From contig JAQTSD010000004.1 in NCBI GenBank assembly GCA_028711445.1, positions 1 through 60,653 of the forward strand: a DNA stretch of 60,653 nucleotides. The letters run 5' to 3'. The position numbers and the translations under genes were made by a program. Under the pieces are notes generated by a model that saw nothing but the letters and a program-made list of their open reading frames with translations, was not told the DNA's origin and searched no databases. Positions within the stretch are counted from its first letter, which is position 1. Each line of letters starts with the position of its first letter. Positions 1 to 8,631 of this stretch are shown here, piece by piece. The stretch comes from Candidatus Peribacteraceae bacterium (GTDB lineage Bacteria; Patescibacteriota; Gracilibacteria; Peribacterales; Peribacteraceae).

Positions 1-35
1 GCGGTTTTTGGGTATTTCGTAGTACACTGATCCTT

Positions 36-1430
36 ATGAAGCGCTCCGAAATCTTCTTCGGGTTGCTGCGGATCCCTATGGATGCGCTCGCAGTGTGCGC
101 TGCGCTGCTCTTAAGCTATCGCTTGCGCGAAGCGAATATCGACCTCATTCCCTCTGTGCAGCTTCTGGAGCCCGCGCAATCGCTGCCATCTCTCTTCTAC
201 TACTTCCAGTCGTTCGTTTGCCCTGGCATCGCGACGTTTCTTTTCGTGGCGGCGGCCTTGAGTCTGTACAGCATGCAGACGACCGGCAGTGGGTGGCGAG
301 AAATGGGACGCATCATTGTGGCGAGTCTTCTGTGGGCTGTGCTTGTGATGGCGTGGTACTTCCTCGTGGAGCGTCAGCTCTTCTACTCCCGTGTGCTCCT
401 CGTGCAGGCAACGGCATTTCTCGCTTTCTTCGTCATCCTCGCACGCAGTGCCGTGGTGCTCCTCCAGCGTGCATGTCTGCGGCATGGCATCGGGGTTCGT
501 CTCGTCATCTCCGTAGGCAAGCAACCAATCGCTTCTGGCGCACGTGAAACGCTTGCGCGTGACATGCACTATGAGTACCTCGGCCATGTAATGGATTTGA
601 TGTCTCTTCAGAAGATGCAGATTCGATGCTTGCCGGATCTCGTCTTGCAAACCGATCCGAACCCCCTGAGTTCCGAGACACTCGAGCTCATCGATCACTG
701 TCGCAGCCACCATATCGGCTATGCCTTCCTTCCACCGGTTTTCGCAGAGGTTCCACATCAGCTTGTCGTGGATCGCTTGGGTATCCTGCCGATGCTGCGC
801 TTTCAGCCTACGCCCATCGACGGATGGGGGCGCGTCCTTAAGCGCTTGGCCGATGCTCTTGTGAGTGGCATGCTTCTGCTTATTCTCTCCCCATTTTTTC
901 TTCTCATTGCTCTTGCGATTCTGCTCGAATCTGGATGGCCGGTGTGGTACGTCTCGCGGCGGGTGGGAGAGTATGGCCGCGGCCTGATCTCCGTCCTGAA
1001 ATTTCGATCAATGGTCTGCGGAGCTGAGCAGAAGCGCGAGGAATTGCTCGCACATAATGCACGCAGCGACGGGCCGCTCTTCAAAGTGAAGGACGATCCG
1101 CGCGTGACACGTGTTGGCAGAATCCTGAGACGATTCGATCTTGATGAGCTTCCACAACTTCTCAATGTGTTCTTCGGGCAGATGTCGCTAGTCGGCCCGC
1201 GCCCACATCTGCCTGAAGAAGTAGATCGCTACACGCTATTTCAGCGGCGCGTATTCGCCGTGAAGCCAGGGATGACGGGGCTTTCACAGGTTTCTGGACG
1301 CAGTGATCTCCGGTTTTCTGAGGAAGTGCGTCTTGATCTTCAGTACGTGGAAGAGTGGTCGCCGTTGCTGGACCTGTGGATCCTGTGGAGGACGGTGTTT
1401 GCGGTCTTGAGAAAAGATGGGATGGATTGA
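36..1430 (+). CDS. Polyprenyl glycosylphosphotransferase (exopolysaccharide sugar transferase)
   Basis: Membrane enzyme expected to move a sugar-1-phosphate from a nucleotide sugar to undecaprenyl phosphate, starting a surface glycan. The 464-residue protein has about four hydrophobic segments in its first 145 residues, a soluble middle, another membrane segment near 275-300 and a C-terminal bacterial sugar-transferase domain. That domain carries the family motifs KFRSM, DELPQLLNV and SLVGPRP. This is the usual WbaP/EpsE-type length and order. The start is set by TACACT ending 7 nt before ATG, so the mRNA is probably leaderless. The sugar used cannot be read from the sequence. The downstream gene is convergent. 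Confidence 0.9.
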   Translation: MKRSEIFFGLLRIPMDALAVCAALLLSYRLREANIDLIPSVQLLEPAQSLPSLFYYFQSFVCPGIATFLFVAAALSLYSMQTTGSGWREMGRIIVASLLWAVLVMAWYFLVERQLFYSRVLLVQATAFLAFFVILARSAVVLLQRACLRHGIGVRLVISVGKQPIASGARETLARDMHYEYLGHVMDLMSLQKMQIRCLPDLVLQTDPNPLSSETLELIDHCRSHHIGYAFLPPVFAEVPHQLVVDRLGILPMLRFQPTPIDGWGRVLKRLADALVSGMLLLILSPFFLLIALAILLESGWPVWYVSRRVGEYGRGLISVLKFRSMVCGAEQKREELLAHNARSDGPLFKVKDDPRVTRVGRILRRFDLDELPQLLNVFFGQMSLVGPRPHLPEEVDRYTLFQRRVFAVKPGMTGLSQVSGRSDLRFSEEVRLDLQYVEEWSPLLDLWILWRTVFAVLRKDGMD

Positions 1431-1449
1431 TGCACGCCATGAACCGGTC

Positions 1450-3813
1450 TCAAAAAAGTGACAACTGGTCTTTTACTTCCGTGCCTGGTGGCTTCTTCAT
1501 TGGCGGTTTCTTTGTCGAGGTCGGCTTTAGTTCTGAGGAGGCTTTCTTCCGGATTGGAGGAGGCTTGAGTGTGGAGGAGGTTCCTCCCAGGGCTCGCAGG
1601 TAAGCAGCCACAGTTCGCCCGTATTCCTTCGTCTCGAGCCGCTCATCGAGAACGCGTACATCACCCGCTTTCGTGCGATGTCTGCAGAAGGTTCGAAGCA
1701 GCCGGAAGAGACGGTGCCGAAGGCGTGGCATCGTGTACTGCTCGAAGGCATTGCGATAATGCTCGCAGCGTTTGGCTGTTACGGGGTAGGAGGGATGATC
1801 AAATGGCAGACTCTGGATAATGAGATGATCTACAGATCCAAGAGGCAATTCCACTCCCTCATAGGTCCATGGCGTGAGAAGCCATAGACACGAACCCGAT
1901 GTAGCGAGAAACTCCGCCTGCATTCGCTCCTGGCCGCCGCTTAAGTTCTGGCAGATGAGGGTAACGCCTTTCTCTTCAAGCTTCTCGGTATGAGTAATGA
2001 AGAATCCTTCAATGATTCGGCGACTTGGCACAAGAATAATAGTCTTGCCCTGCGGGATTGTTTCGAGGAATGATTCCACACGCCCACTCGGTTCCACGAA
2101 GATGGGTGGCGGTAAATCTTCTACGGGGGTGGGGAGCGAATGAGCAGTGAAGTCCTGCGGAATGATTTCCGGGAGGTGGTCGGCGCTTGCAGGGGGAATG
2201 AGGAGGGTTGTTGGATACGGTGAGAAGAGAGATTCACCGAGAATCGTAGAGATCCGCTCGGGAATCGATTTGATGAACTGGCTGCCGTTCTGTCGCTGCT
2301 CGATCCAAGCGATCCGGCCGGGCAGGAGCGTAGGATCAAGGATCTGCCGCAGAGACCTCAGTTGTGTTTCGACAGTGTCCGTTCGCCGTTGCTCACTCAA
2401 TAAACCGTCGATCATTTCCTTCAATGCGGTTACCTCTGGCATAGTGAGATCCTGCTTACCGATGGGGTGTGAATCTTGGGCGAGACGCACTTTTTCGATC
2501 CATAGTTGTAGGAGATCTGTGAAGCGGGTAAGGGAAAGTTCTCCTTCCGATGCTGCACGTAGGTCATCCAGTGTGCATGACCAGCCGTAGGCGAGAGAGG
2601 CCGTGTCCTCGAGCATAGAGGCATCGGAGATGATGATGTGAGCATTCGCGCTCAACGAGCCGTGCGCCGTGTGTGTTGGGTCGATGAGGAAATGCAGCAG
2701 TTGGCGGTGGTCGAGGAGGACGACAGACGGCAATTCCGCGAACTGGCGCACGTATGCGTTTGAAGTATCTGTACATGCGAGCTTGCCGCGCCAGATGGCC
2801 CGCTCCTCCCCATGAATGGGTAAATCGTGGAACGTCTGTGGCTCGTACCATGCAAGCTTCAACGCAAGAGTGGATTCGTCTGCAGTGTAGACTTCCTGCT
2901 TGGCGAAGATCTTGGCAGCCTCGAAATCGAGGAGAAAGGAGGGGTGATGGAGCACACGTACTTCTTTAGGGATGGTTGTCCTTCTGAGTGTGGCATCAAG
3001 ATTCTTCACGGCGATCCACTGGACAGTGGAGGGGTCGGTGACCGCCCAGTGCAGGAGCTCTTCGAGTGTTGCAGGATCAAGCGGTTCCTCAACGAGTGCG
3101 ACGGTTCCCGCATTCGGCTTCTCGAATGCCGCTTGGGCGAACTTCGGTGTCCGCACACGCTCCCGCTCCGCAGGCTTTGGCGGCGTAAGCCACAGTGGAA
3201 CAGCTTTCGCTGTTGGGGGTGGCAGAGTGCCAAAAAGCAGACGATATCCTGGGGCGCTGCGTTCCATGATGGCGAGTGCAACGGCGTGGAGATCGGGTGG
3301 AAGAGCGACAAGACGTTCCCAACAACGACTGAGTAGCTCCAGAGTTGCATGGACATCTCCGAGAGCTCTGTGGACCGGGTCGTGTCGAAGGCCGAGGATG
3401 CGGCTCACATATCCCAGCGAGTAACTGGCGAGTTCAGGGAAGACGAGGGATGCGAGCATGGAGGTGTCGATCCACGGGCGATCGGTGAGATCGATCCCCT
3501 CTCCCTTAAGCATCTTCAAATCAAAGCTCACGTTCTGTCCCACGATGATTGTCTCTGAGCCGATGTGACTAAGAATCTCTTCGCGGCAGCTCTCCAGTGT
3601 CGGCTGATCTTTCAGGGTATCCTGTTTGATACGGGTGAGGACCTGCACGGGGAGCGGGATCTCCACGGGGATGGAGAAGAGTTGTTCATAGATATCCATC
3701 TCTGCTCCCCCTTCCACGCGTATGGAAGCAAATTCAATGACACGGTTCACCCGCGGAACGAATCCGGTTGTCTCCGTATCAAGGACGGTGAAGGAGAGGG
3801 GCGGCAACTGCAC
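1450..3813 (-). CDS. DEDDh exonuclease fused to a degenerate DinG-like helicase domain
   Basis: Residues 1-180 form a DnaQ-type 3'-5' exonuclease: DTETTG (Exo I), GQNVSFDLKML (Exo II) and HRALGDVHATLELL (Exo III, DEDDh type), so this part looks active. The remaining ~600 residues resemble the DinG/XPD helicase C-terminal region: SLPFDHPSYPV, then LDERLETKEYG near the end. The helicase motifs are decayed. I see no Walker A GKT/GKS. The DEAH box appears replaced by SDAS (IIISDASMLED), and the motif VI core GRxIR reads FRLLR. Start codon is GTG, with TACTAT ending 7 nt upstream. Likely a repair or processing nuclease with a structural rather than ATPase C-terminus. Substrate unknown. Confidence 0.8.
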   Translation of the reverse strand: MQLPPLSFTVLDTETTGFVPRVNRVIEFASIRVEGGAEMDIYEQLFSIPVEIPLPVQVLTRIKQDTLKDQPTLESCREEILSHIGSETIIVGQNVSFDLKMLKGEGIDLTDRPWIDTSMLASLVFPELASYSLGYVSRILGLRHDPVHRALGDVHATLELLSRCWERLVALPPDLHAVALAIMERSAPGYRLLFGTLPPPTAKAVPLWLTPPKPAERERVRTPKFAQAAFEKPNAGTVALVEEPLDPATLEELLHWAVTDPSTVQWIAVKNLDATLRRTTIPKEVRVLHHPSFLLDFEAAKIFAKQEVYTADESTLALKLAWYEPQTFHDLPIHGEERAIWRGKLACTDTSNAYVRQFAELPSVVLLDHRQLLHFLIDPTHTAHGSLSANAHIIISDASMLEDTASLAYGWSCTLDDLRAASEGELSLTRFTDLLQLWIEKVRLAQDSHPIGKQDLTMPEVTALKEMIDGLLSEQRRTDTVETQLRSLRQILDPTLLPGRIAWIEQRQNGSQFIKSIPERISTILGESLFSPYPTTLLIPPASADHLPEIIPQDFTAHSLPTPVEDLPPPIFVEPSGRVESFLETIPQGKTIILVPSRRIIEGFFITHTEKLEEKGVTLICQNLSGGQERMQAEFLATSGSCLWLLTPWTYEGVELPLGSVDHLIIQSLPFDHPSYPVTAKRCEHYRNAFEQYTMPRLRHRLFRLLRTFCRHRTKAGDVRVLDERLETKEYGRTVAAYLRALGGTSSTLKPPPIRKKASSELKPTSTKKPPMKKPPGTEVKDQLSLF

Positions 3814-3852
3814 GCCCGGAATAGTAGAGCGTGTAAAGGAAGCCTACCAGTC

Positions 3853-5130
3853 TCACTCAGCTTTCGGCTCGGATTCCGGAAGGGCCTCTTCCTTTACCTT
3901 CTTGGTTCGCTTCTTCTTCGGCTCTTCGGTGGGAGGTTCCGGCGGCGGAGCCTCGGTCCCGGTTGCAGGTTCGACGGTAGGGACTTCCGCAGAAGGAGAC
4001 TCTTCTGTCGCAGGCAGAGGGGAACCTTCGCTGCGAAGCTCGGCGAGCTTTGCCTTGAAGGCAGGCAGTTCTTCGTAGTTGTACATATCAAGCTCATAAC
4101 CGGTAAGCTCCGTCGCCAGCCGGATGTTCTGCCCCTTCTTCCCGATGGCCATCGGCCGCTGCGCCTCTTCCACGAAGACTGCAGCGCGCTTCTTGATGCG
4201 TCGACCCTGATCATCCAGGTGCTCCTCGGCATTCACAATAATCACTGCAGAGATGGCAGCGGGCTGCAGAGCGGTGGAGATCAGCTTGATGGGGTCGTCA
4301 GACCACTCAATCATGTCCACACGCTCACCGTTGAGCTCTTCCATGACCGCTTGGATGCGTACGCCCTTCTGACCCACACAAGCGCCAATTGGATCAATGC
4401 GCGCATCGGAAGAAAGAACGGCCACTTTGCTACGGAAGCCGGCATCGCGGGCGATCGCCTTGATGGTGACGTCGCCGTTGCGCACCTCCGGGATCTCGAG
4501 CTCCAGAAGCTTACGAACGAGATTCGAGTGTGTGCGGGAGATCTTGAGCTGCGGGCCTTTGCCCGTGAGCTCCACTTTGTCCAAGTACACGCGGATACGC
4601 TTACCCGTATAGTAGTGCTCGCCCGGAATCTGCTCACGCCACGGCAGACTTACCGTCATCCCCTCGATCTCGAGCGTCACCCAATTCGGCTCGACTTTGG
4701 TGACCGTTGCCGTGAGGAGTTCCGCTTCACGCCCCTTGAACATCTCGTAGAGACTCTTCTTCTCTGCTTCTTGCAGCTTCTGGAGGATCACCTGCTTTGC
4801 AGCCTGCGCAGCGATGCGCCCGTACTCCACAGGAGTCACGTCGATAGTAATCTCGTCGCCAACCTCGCTGTCAGGCTTGATCTTCTTGGCATCTTTCAGA
4901 CTGATCTCAAAGTTCTCGTTCTCCACTTTATCCACGATCTCTTTCACGAGGAGGATCGTTGGCATGTCGCGGCCCTCCTCGAGGTCCACGCGGATCTCCT
5001 GCTCCTTATTACCAAAATCCTTGCGGTATGCTGTGGCGATTGCCTGCTTGACGGCTTCGAGTACCTGCGCGGGGTTTACGTTTTTCTCCGAGCAGATTTG
5101 GTTGATGGCGGCGATGAAGGAAGCACGCAT
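3853..5130 (-). CDS. nusA: Transcription termination/antitermination factor NusA
   Basis: RNA-polymerase-binding elongation factor that modulates pausing, termination and antitermination. The order is canonical: N-terminal domain, S1 domain (from about residue 130), then two KH domains with GQKG and GKKGQNIRLA. A ~55-residue Pro/Glu/Lys-rich tail follows the last KH domain; it is low-complexity and lacks the acidic repeats of the proteobacterial protein. I chose ATG at 5130 because the product then aligns with NusA N-termini; an in-frame ATG at 5160 would add ten residues. The gene stands alone, without rimP or infB beside it. A good consensus promoter lies at 5196-5224. Confidence 0.95.
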   Translation of the reverse strand: MRASFIAAINQICSEKNVNPAQVLEAVKQAIATAYRKDFGNKEQEIRVDLEEGRDMPTILLVKEIVDKVENENFEISLKDAKKIKPDSEVGDEITIDVTPVEYGRIAAQAAKQVILQKLQEAEKKSLYEMFKGREAELLTATVTKVEPNWVTLEIEGMTVSLPWREQIPGEHYYTGKRIRVYLDKVELTGKGPQLKISRTHSNLVRKLLELEIPEVRNGDVTIKAIARDAGFRSKVAVLSSDARIDPIGACVGQKGVRIQAVMEELNGERVDMIEWSDDPIKLISTALQPAAISAVIIVNAEEHLDDQGRRIKKRAAVFVEEAQRPMAIGKKGQNIRLATELTGYELDMYNYEELPAFKAKLAELRSEGSPLPATEESPSAEVPTVEPATGTEAPPPEPPTEEPKKKRTKKVKEEALPESEPKAE

Positions 5131-5195
5131 GACGGGGGAGGGGTAGAGGAAAAACACCATCCGATCTGGATAGTGTTATCTATTCGCTCGTCTAC

Positions 5196-5224
5196 AGTAT
5201 AGAACAGACAAGGCTTCACGGCAA
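5196..5224 (-). promoter_or_regulatory. Consensus promoter upstream of nusA
   Basis: On the minus strand, TTGCCG (5219-5224) and TATACT (5196-5201) are 17 nt apart. Transcription would start about 60 nt before the chosen nusA ATG, so nusA has a real leader, unlike most genes here. No Shine-Dalgarno sequence is visible in it. Confidence 0.65.
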
Positions 5225-5240
5225 GACAAAGGACGAAGAT

Positions 5241-5555
5241 TCAGTCGTTCTCCTCCCCCATCCCGCGTCCGGATCGAAGGGCGTCATCGCGCTCGCGGCG
5301 TGTCGCCTCTAGGTCAAAAATCAAGTACTTCATATCTAAACGCAATTGCTCCAATACTTCGCGGATCTGGTCGAGGGTATGTCTGCGTCTCGTACGATCA
5401 ACATTGTAATTCTGAAGGGCGCGTAGCAGGCCGGCTTGCATCTCTCCCGGGAGTTTTTCGATCTCCGCCGAGAGGGGGTGAAGTTCCTCAAGTATGGGCA
5501 GATGCGCCGCACAACCGGCCTCGTTGCCGCCGCTTTCGTCGGGCGTGTTAGGCAT
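5241..5555 (-). CDS. Hypothetical 104-residue acidic helical protein
   Basis: Not recognised. The product is small, charged and predicted helical (heptad-like stretch around residues 55-90), with no signal peptide, membrane segment or metal-binding cysteines. It lies between nusA and lspA and is transcribed towards nusA. A TATTCT box ends 14 nt before the ATG. Codon usage and the absence of a longer competing frame support a real gene, but nothing points to a function. Confidence 0.55.
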   Translation of the reverse strand: MPNTPDESGGNEAGCAAHLPILEELHPLSAEIEKLPGEMQAGLLRALQNYNVDRTRRRHTLDQIREVLEQLRLDMKYLIFDLEATRRERDDALRSGRGMGEEND

Positions 5556-5632
5556 GGGAAAGGCACGAAAGAATAGAGAAAAGAAGCAAATCTTTCAAGG
5601 ATTACCGTGGGATATTTGCTACCATAGGATCC

Positions 5633-6055
5633 ATGTGGCTGTTGCTCACAAGCGCCATCGTCAGCGGCCTTCTCGGTGTTCTTGCCGCCGTCTTCGTCGA
5701 TGCGTTCCTGGCGCAACGCATTGCCATTGTCGGCGCTTTCATCGGTTTCGAGCGCTCAGTCAACGGGGGGGTGGCCTTCGGATGGCATCTCGGAATCATC
5801 CAGCCGTTGCTCATTGCGGTGGCGCTGATCCTCATCGCCTGGCTTGCGACAGTGGCGGCGAAAACAAGAGAGGCGCAGATCGGGTTCGGGCTCATCATCG
5901 GCGGTGGCATCGCGAACATCATCGATCGCTTGAGAGATGGTTTCGTCACCGATTTCATTCAAGTGGGGTCTTGCCCTGTCTTCAATCTGGCTGACAGTTG
6001 CATCACGGCGGGGGCGGTATTGCTACTTCTGGGATACCTGCAGAAGCAGAAGTAG
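5633..6055 (+). CDS. lspA: Lipoprotein signal peptidase (signal peptidase II)
   Basis: Integral membrane aspartyl protease that removes the signal peptide from prolipoproteins. The 140 residues contain four membrane segments. Both catalytic motifs are present: GGGIANIIDRLRDG with Asp98, and FNLADSCI with Asp121. The start is supported by an extended -10 (TGCTACCAT) ending 7 nt before ATG. Its presence implies the cell makes lipoproteins. No lgt gene is in the window. Confidence 0.93.
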   Translation: MWLLLTSAIVSGLLGVLAAVFVDAFLAQRIAIVGAFIGFERSVNGGVAFGWHLGIIQPLLIAVALILIAWLATVAAKTREAQIGFGLIIGGGIANIIDRLRDGFVTDFIQVGSCPVFNLADSCITAGAVLLLLGYLQKQK

Positions 6056-6137
6056 GCGAAAAAGCTTGGGAATCTCCATTTTCTTCTTCCCGATAGCTTT
6101 CTTTTCCTCCTCTCCTTTCACTAGAATACGTAGCCTC

Positions 6138-7412
6138 ATGGCGGATATCAGTTACCGCATCACCGGCGGGGCCCCTCTTAAGGGAGACGTCACCGTGAGC
6201 GGTTCAAAGAACGCCACCCTCCCGCTTCTTGCTGGGAGCGTGCTTTGCAGTGGCGAAATGGTCCTTCACAATGTTCCCTGGCTCAGGGACGTGAAAGCGA
6301 TGCTCAAGATTCTTGAGTTCCTCGGAGCGGAAACGTCGTATCAGGAGGGGACCATACGTGTCCGGACACACAATGTGATGAGCAAGCCCATCCCCTGTGA
6401 ACTTGTCTCCAAGTTGCGGGGTTCTATCGTTCTCTTGGGTCCGCTCCTCGCGCGGTTTGGTGTCGTGGAGATGGCTTATCCGGGCGGGTGTGTGCTCGGC
6501 AAGCGTCCGGTGGATGCGCACTTGGCGGCGCTTGAGCAGCTCGGAGCGAGAAATATGAGCGTGAGCGAGGGGGTCTTGCATCTACAGGGGGATCTGAAGG
6601 CGGGACGCATCATTCTTCCTGAGTTCTCAGTGACGGCAACAGAGAACGCAATTCTCGCGGCAGCGCTCCTTCCCGGCGAAACACGTATCGAGCTGGCGGC
6701 AGCCGAGCCACACGTGCAGGAAGTGGAACGACTCGTGGCCGCTATGGGTGCGGAGGTGGAAGGGATCGGGACGCATTCGGTAACCATTCGTGGGAAGAAG
6801 AATCTCGCGTGCGCTACACATACGGTTACCACTGACTACCTCGAGGCCGGCGCATTCATCATTGCCGCTATCGTGACGGGTGGGAAAATACGTCTTCATG
6901 GTGTGGAGGAGTCCCACCTTATCTCCTTCCTCGGCGCGATCGGACGTACGGGTGGCATTTGCCGGTACGATCCGACGGAGAAGATTCTCTTCGTGGACGG
7001 AGAGATTTCATCGCTCAACGGCATCCGGGTCCAGACGAACATCTTCCCAGGTTTCCCTACTGATCTTCTCCCCTCCATGGGGGTGGCTCTCTCACAGGCG
7101 AAAGGGGTAAGTCGCATCTTTGAGTGCCTTTTTGAGGGGCGCATGGCATACCTCTATGAGCTAGAGAAAATGGGAGCGCATATCGAGATCCTGAACTCGC
7201 ACCAGGCTCTCATCATCGGCCCCACGCGCCTGCGAGGGCGCACTGTGGCGAGTAACGATATCCGTGCGGGAGCGGCTATGGTTCTTGCAGCACTTTGTGC
7301 GGAGGGGGAGACAACGGTGACGGATGTCCGTTATATCGAACGTGGCTACGACCATTTCGATGACAAGCTACGCTCCCTCGGGGCACAGGTTGAGAAGATC
7401 GAAACGGAGTGA
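6138..7412 (+). CDS. murA: UDP-N-acetylglucosamine 1-carboxyvinyltransferase
   Basis: First committed step of peptidoglycan synthesis: transfers enolpyruvate from PEP to UDP-GlcNAc. At 424 residues it has normal family length. The active-site loop reads PGGCVLGKRPVDAH with Cys118 present, i.e. the Cys form expected to be fosfomycin-sensitive rather than the Cys-to-Asp form found in some lineages. The N-terminal GSKNATLPLL motif (substrate-binding Lys/Asn) is intact. An upstream in-frame extension exists, but ATG at 6138 matches the family N-terminus and follows TAGAAT by 10 nt. Confidence 0.96.
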   Translation: MADISYRITGGAPLKGDVTVSGSKNATLPLLAGSVLCSGEMVLHNVPWLRDVKAMLKILEFLGAETSYQEGTIRVRTHNVMSKPIPCELVSKLRGSIVLLGPLLARFGVVEMAYPGGCVLGKRPVDAHLAALEQLGARNMSVSEGVLHLQGDLKAGRIILPEFSVTATENAILAAALLPGETRIELAAAEPHVQEVERLVAAMGAEVEGIGTHSVTIRGKKNLACATHTVTTDYLEAGAFIIAAIVTGGKIRLHGVEESHLISFLGAIGRTGGICRYDPTEKILFVDGEISSLNGIRVQTNIFPGFPTDLLPSMGVALSQAKGVSRIFECLFEGRMAYLYELEKMGAHIEILNSHQALIIGPTRLRGRTVASNDIRAGAAMVLAALCAEGETTVTDVRYIERGYDHFDDKLRSLGAQVEKIETE

Positions 7413-7460
7413 GGGGTTCCCCCATTGTCTGCCTCTCTTCAACCCTCTATCATTCCTCTG

Positions 7461-8006
7461 ATGTTGACTTACACCTCACTCGGCGGAGCTACTGTACAGC
7501 TCGCTAATGGCAAGAAGACTCTCCTCGTATTTCCCGGGAAGACGGTCTCGAAGGATATGCTGGCGTTGCGTTCTGCGCCCGAAGAGCAACCTGTCGCAGG
7601 GACAATTTCCTGGCCTGGAGAGTATGACTTGGATGGTGTGTCCGTTCGCGGGATCGGGCACAACGAGGGGGCCAAAGTATCATTCGTCGTAGAGATCGAT
7701 GATGTGCGCACTGCCTTCATCGCTCCGCCTCTGCATGATTGGTCGGATTATGATTTGGAGTTGCTTGGAGAAGTGGATGTTCTCGTGCTCCCTGCAGAGG
7801 ATGTGAAGATCGCCCAGAAGATCATCGACGAAGTGGACCCGCGCGTTCTGATCCCGCTTCCGACGAAGGAGGGTGGAGACTTCAAGGAGCTGCTTGGTGT
7901 TTGCGGCGTCATTGGCAAGGAATCTGTGGATGAATACAAACTCAAGAGCAAGAGCGGACTTCCGGCAGAAGGGCGTGAAGTAGTCGTTCTAAAGCCGAGA
8001 AGGTGA
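7461..8006 (+). CDS. MBL-fold-like protein lacking the metal-binding motif
   Basis: 181 residues resembling the small metallo-beta-lactamase-fold proteins common in CPR genomes: beta-rich start, a WPGEYDLDGVSVRGIG segment and an alternating strand/helix remainder. The diagnostic HxHxDH metal motif is absent, so it is probably not a metallohydrolase. I chose ATG at 7461 over the longer frame starting at 7425 because TATCAT (7448-7453) ends 7 nt before it. It follows murA by about 50 nt on the same strand. Role unknown. Confidence 0.6.
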   Translation: MLTYTSLGGATVQLANGKKTLLVFPGKTVSKDMLALRSAPEEQPVAGTISWPGEYDLDGVSVRGIGHNEGAKVSFVVEIDDVRTAFIAPPLHDWSDYDLELLGEVDVLVLPAEDVKIAQKIIDEVDPRVLIPLPTKEGGDFKELLGVCGVIGKESVDEYKLKSKSGLPAEGREVVVLKPRR

Positions 8007-8055
8007 AGCAATCGGCAGAGGGGTGTTTGACGCTCGTATTTTTGCTGTGAAGTCA

Positions 8056-8061
8056 TACAAT
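8056..8061 (+). promoter_or_regulatory. -10 box of tRNA-Arg
   Basis: TACAAT ends 10 nt before the first base of the tRNA, fitting a short 5' leader removed by RNase P. No -35 with good spacing is evident. Confidence 0.5.
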
Positions 8062-8071
8062 GGCTTTCGCT

Positions 8072-8146
8072 GGTCCTATAGTTCAATGGATAGAACGACC
8101 CTCTCCTAAGGGGTAGATGCAGGTTCGATTCCTGCTGGGACCACCA
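8072..8146 (+). tRNA. tRNA-Arg (anticodon CCT)
   Basis: Complete cloverleaf. The acceptor GGTCCTA pairs with TGGGACC (one T-G wobble). The anticodon stem ACCCT/GGGGT holds loop CTCCTAA, giving anticodon CCT, which reads AGG. The T arm is GCAGG-TTCGATT-CCTGC. The discriminator is A and CCA is encoded (8144-8146). Confidence 0.95.
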
Positions 8147-8235
8147 TGTACCAGAACGCCGCAGACACCTTCGGTGTTGCTTTTTCCTATGTGACGTTCA
8201 GTGCATGTCTGTCCTTTCCGTAATTATTCAATACC

Positions 8236-8631
8236 TCAAGACCCTCCATCTCCATTGCTATGCATGATCTCCCAGTAACTTTGGAACGTCGAGAGGAGCT
8301 CTACTCCCACTGGATTCCCCTTCCTCTCCTCAGCTCTACTAACATCGAGCAGTCTTTCCTCCAGATCGATGGCAGGGCAGGAGCCGTTGGGAGCTTTTGC
8401 CATGAGCTGTACGCGGCGGATGAGGAACCGGCCGCTTGCCAGACGGGAGATCCACTCACGCAATTCTCTATGGGAGCCGATCGACGGGGCAGCAGGAAGA
8501 GATGATTTCCCGTTCGTGCCTTTGTTTTCGGTTTCCTGTGCGGGCGGATGGCCCGATTCGGCAGTGACCATGGGCGGAAAGAGAAGAAGGAGAAGCACCA
8601 AAATATCATTGAACGAAATGCCCGTCGGCAT
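8236..8631 (-). CDS. Hypothetical secreted or membrane-anchored small protein
   Basis: Not recognised. From ATG at 8631 the 131-residue product starts with a hydrophobic run (about residues 8-20, leucine-rich) ending in a plausible signal-peptidase region (VTAES). A polar linker and a mostly helical C-terminal half follow. An alternative ATG at 8661 adds ten residues with two cysteines. The gene overlaps the 3' end of the upstream gene and is probably cotranslated with it. No -10 box precedes it. Confidence 0.5.
   Translation of the reverse strand: MPTGISFNDILVLLLLLFPPMVTAESGHPPAQETENKGTNGKSSLPAAPSIGSHRELREWISRLASGRFLIRRVQLMAKAPNGSCPAIDLEERLLDVSRAEERKGNPVGVELLSTFQSYWEIMHSNGDGGS

Noticed and set aside
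3565-5202. 545-codon open frame on the plus strand across nusA
   Set aside because: Antisense to nusA, which has full family motifs; the translation is Arg/Leu/His-rich shadow sequence with no domain.
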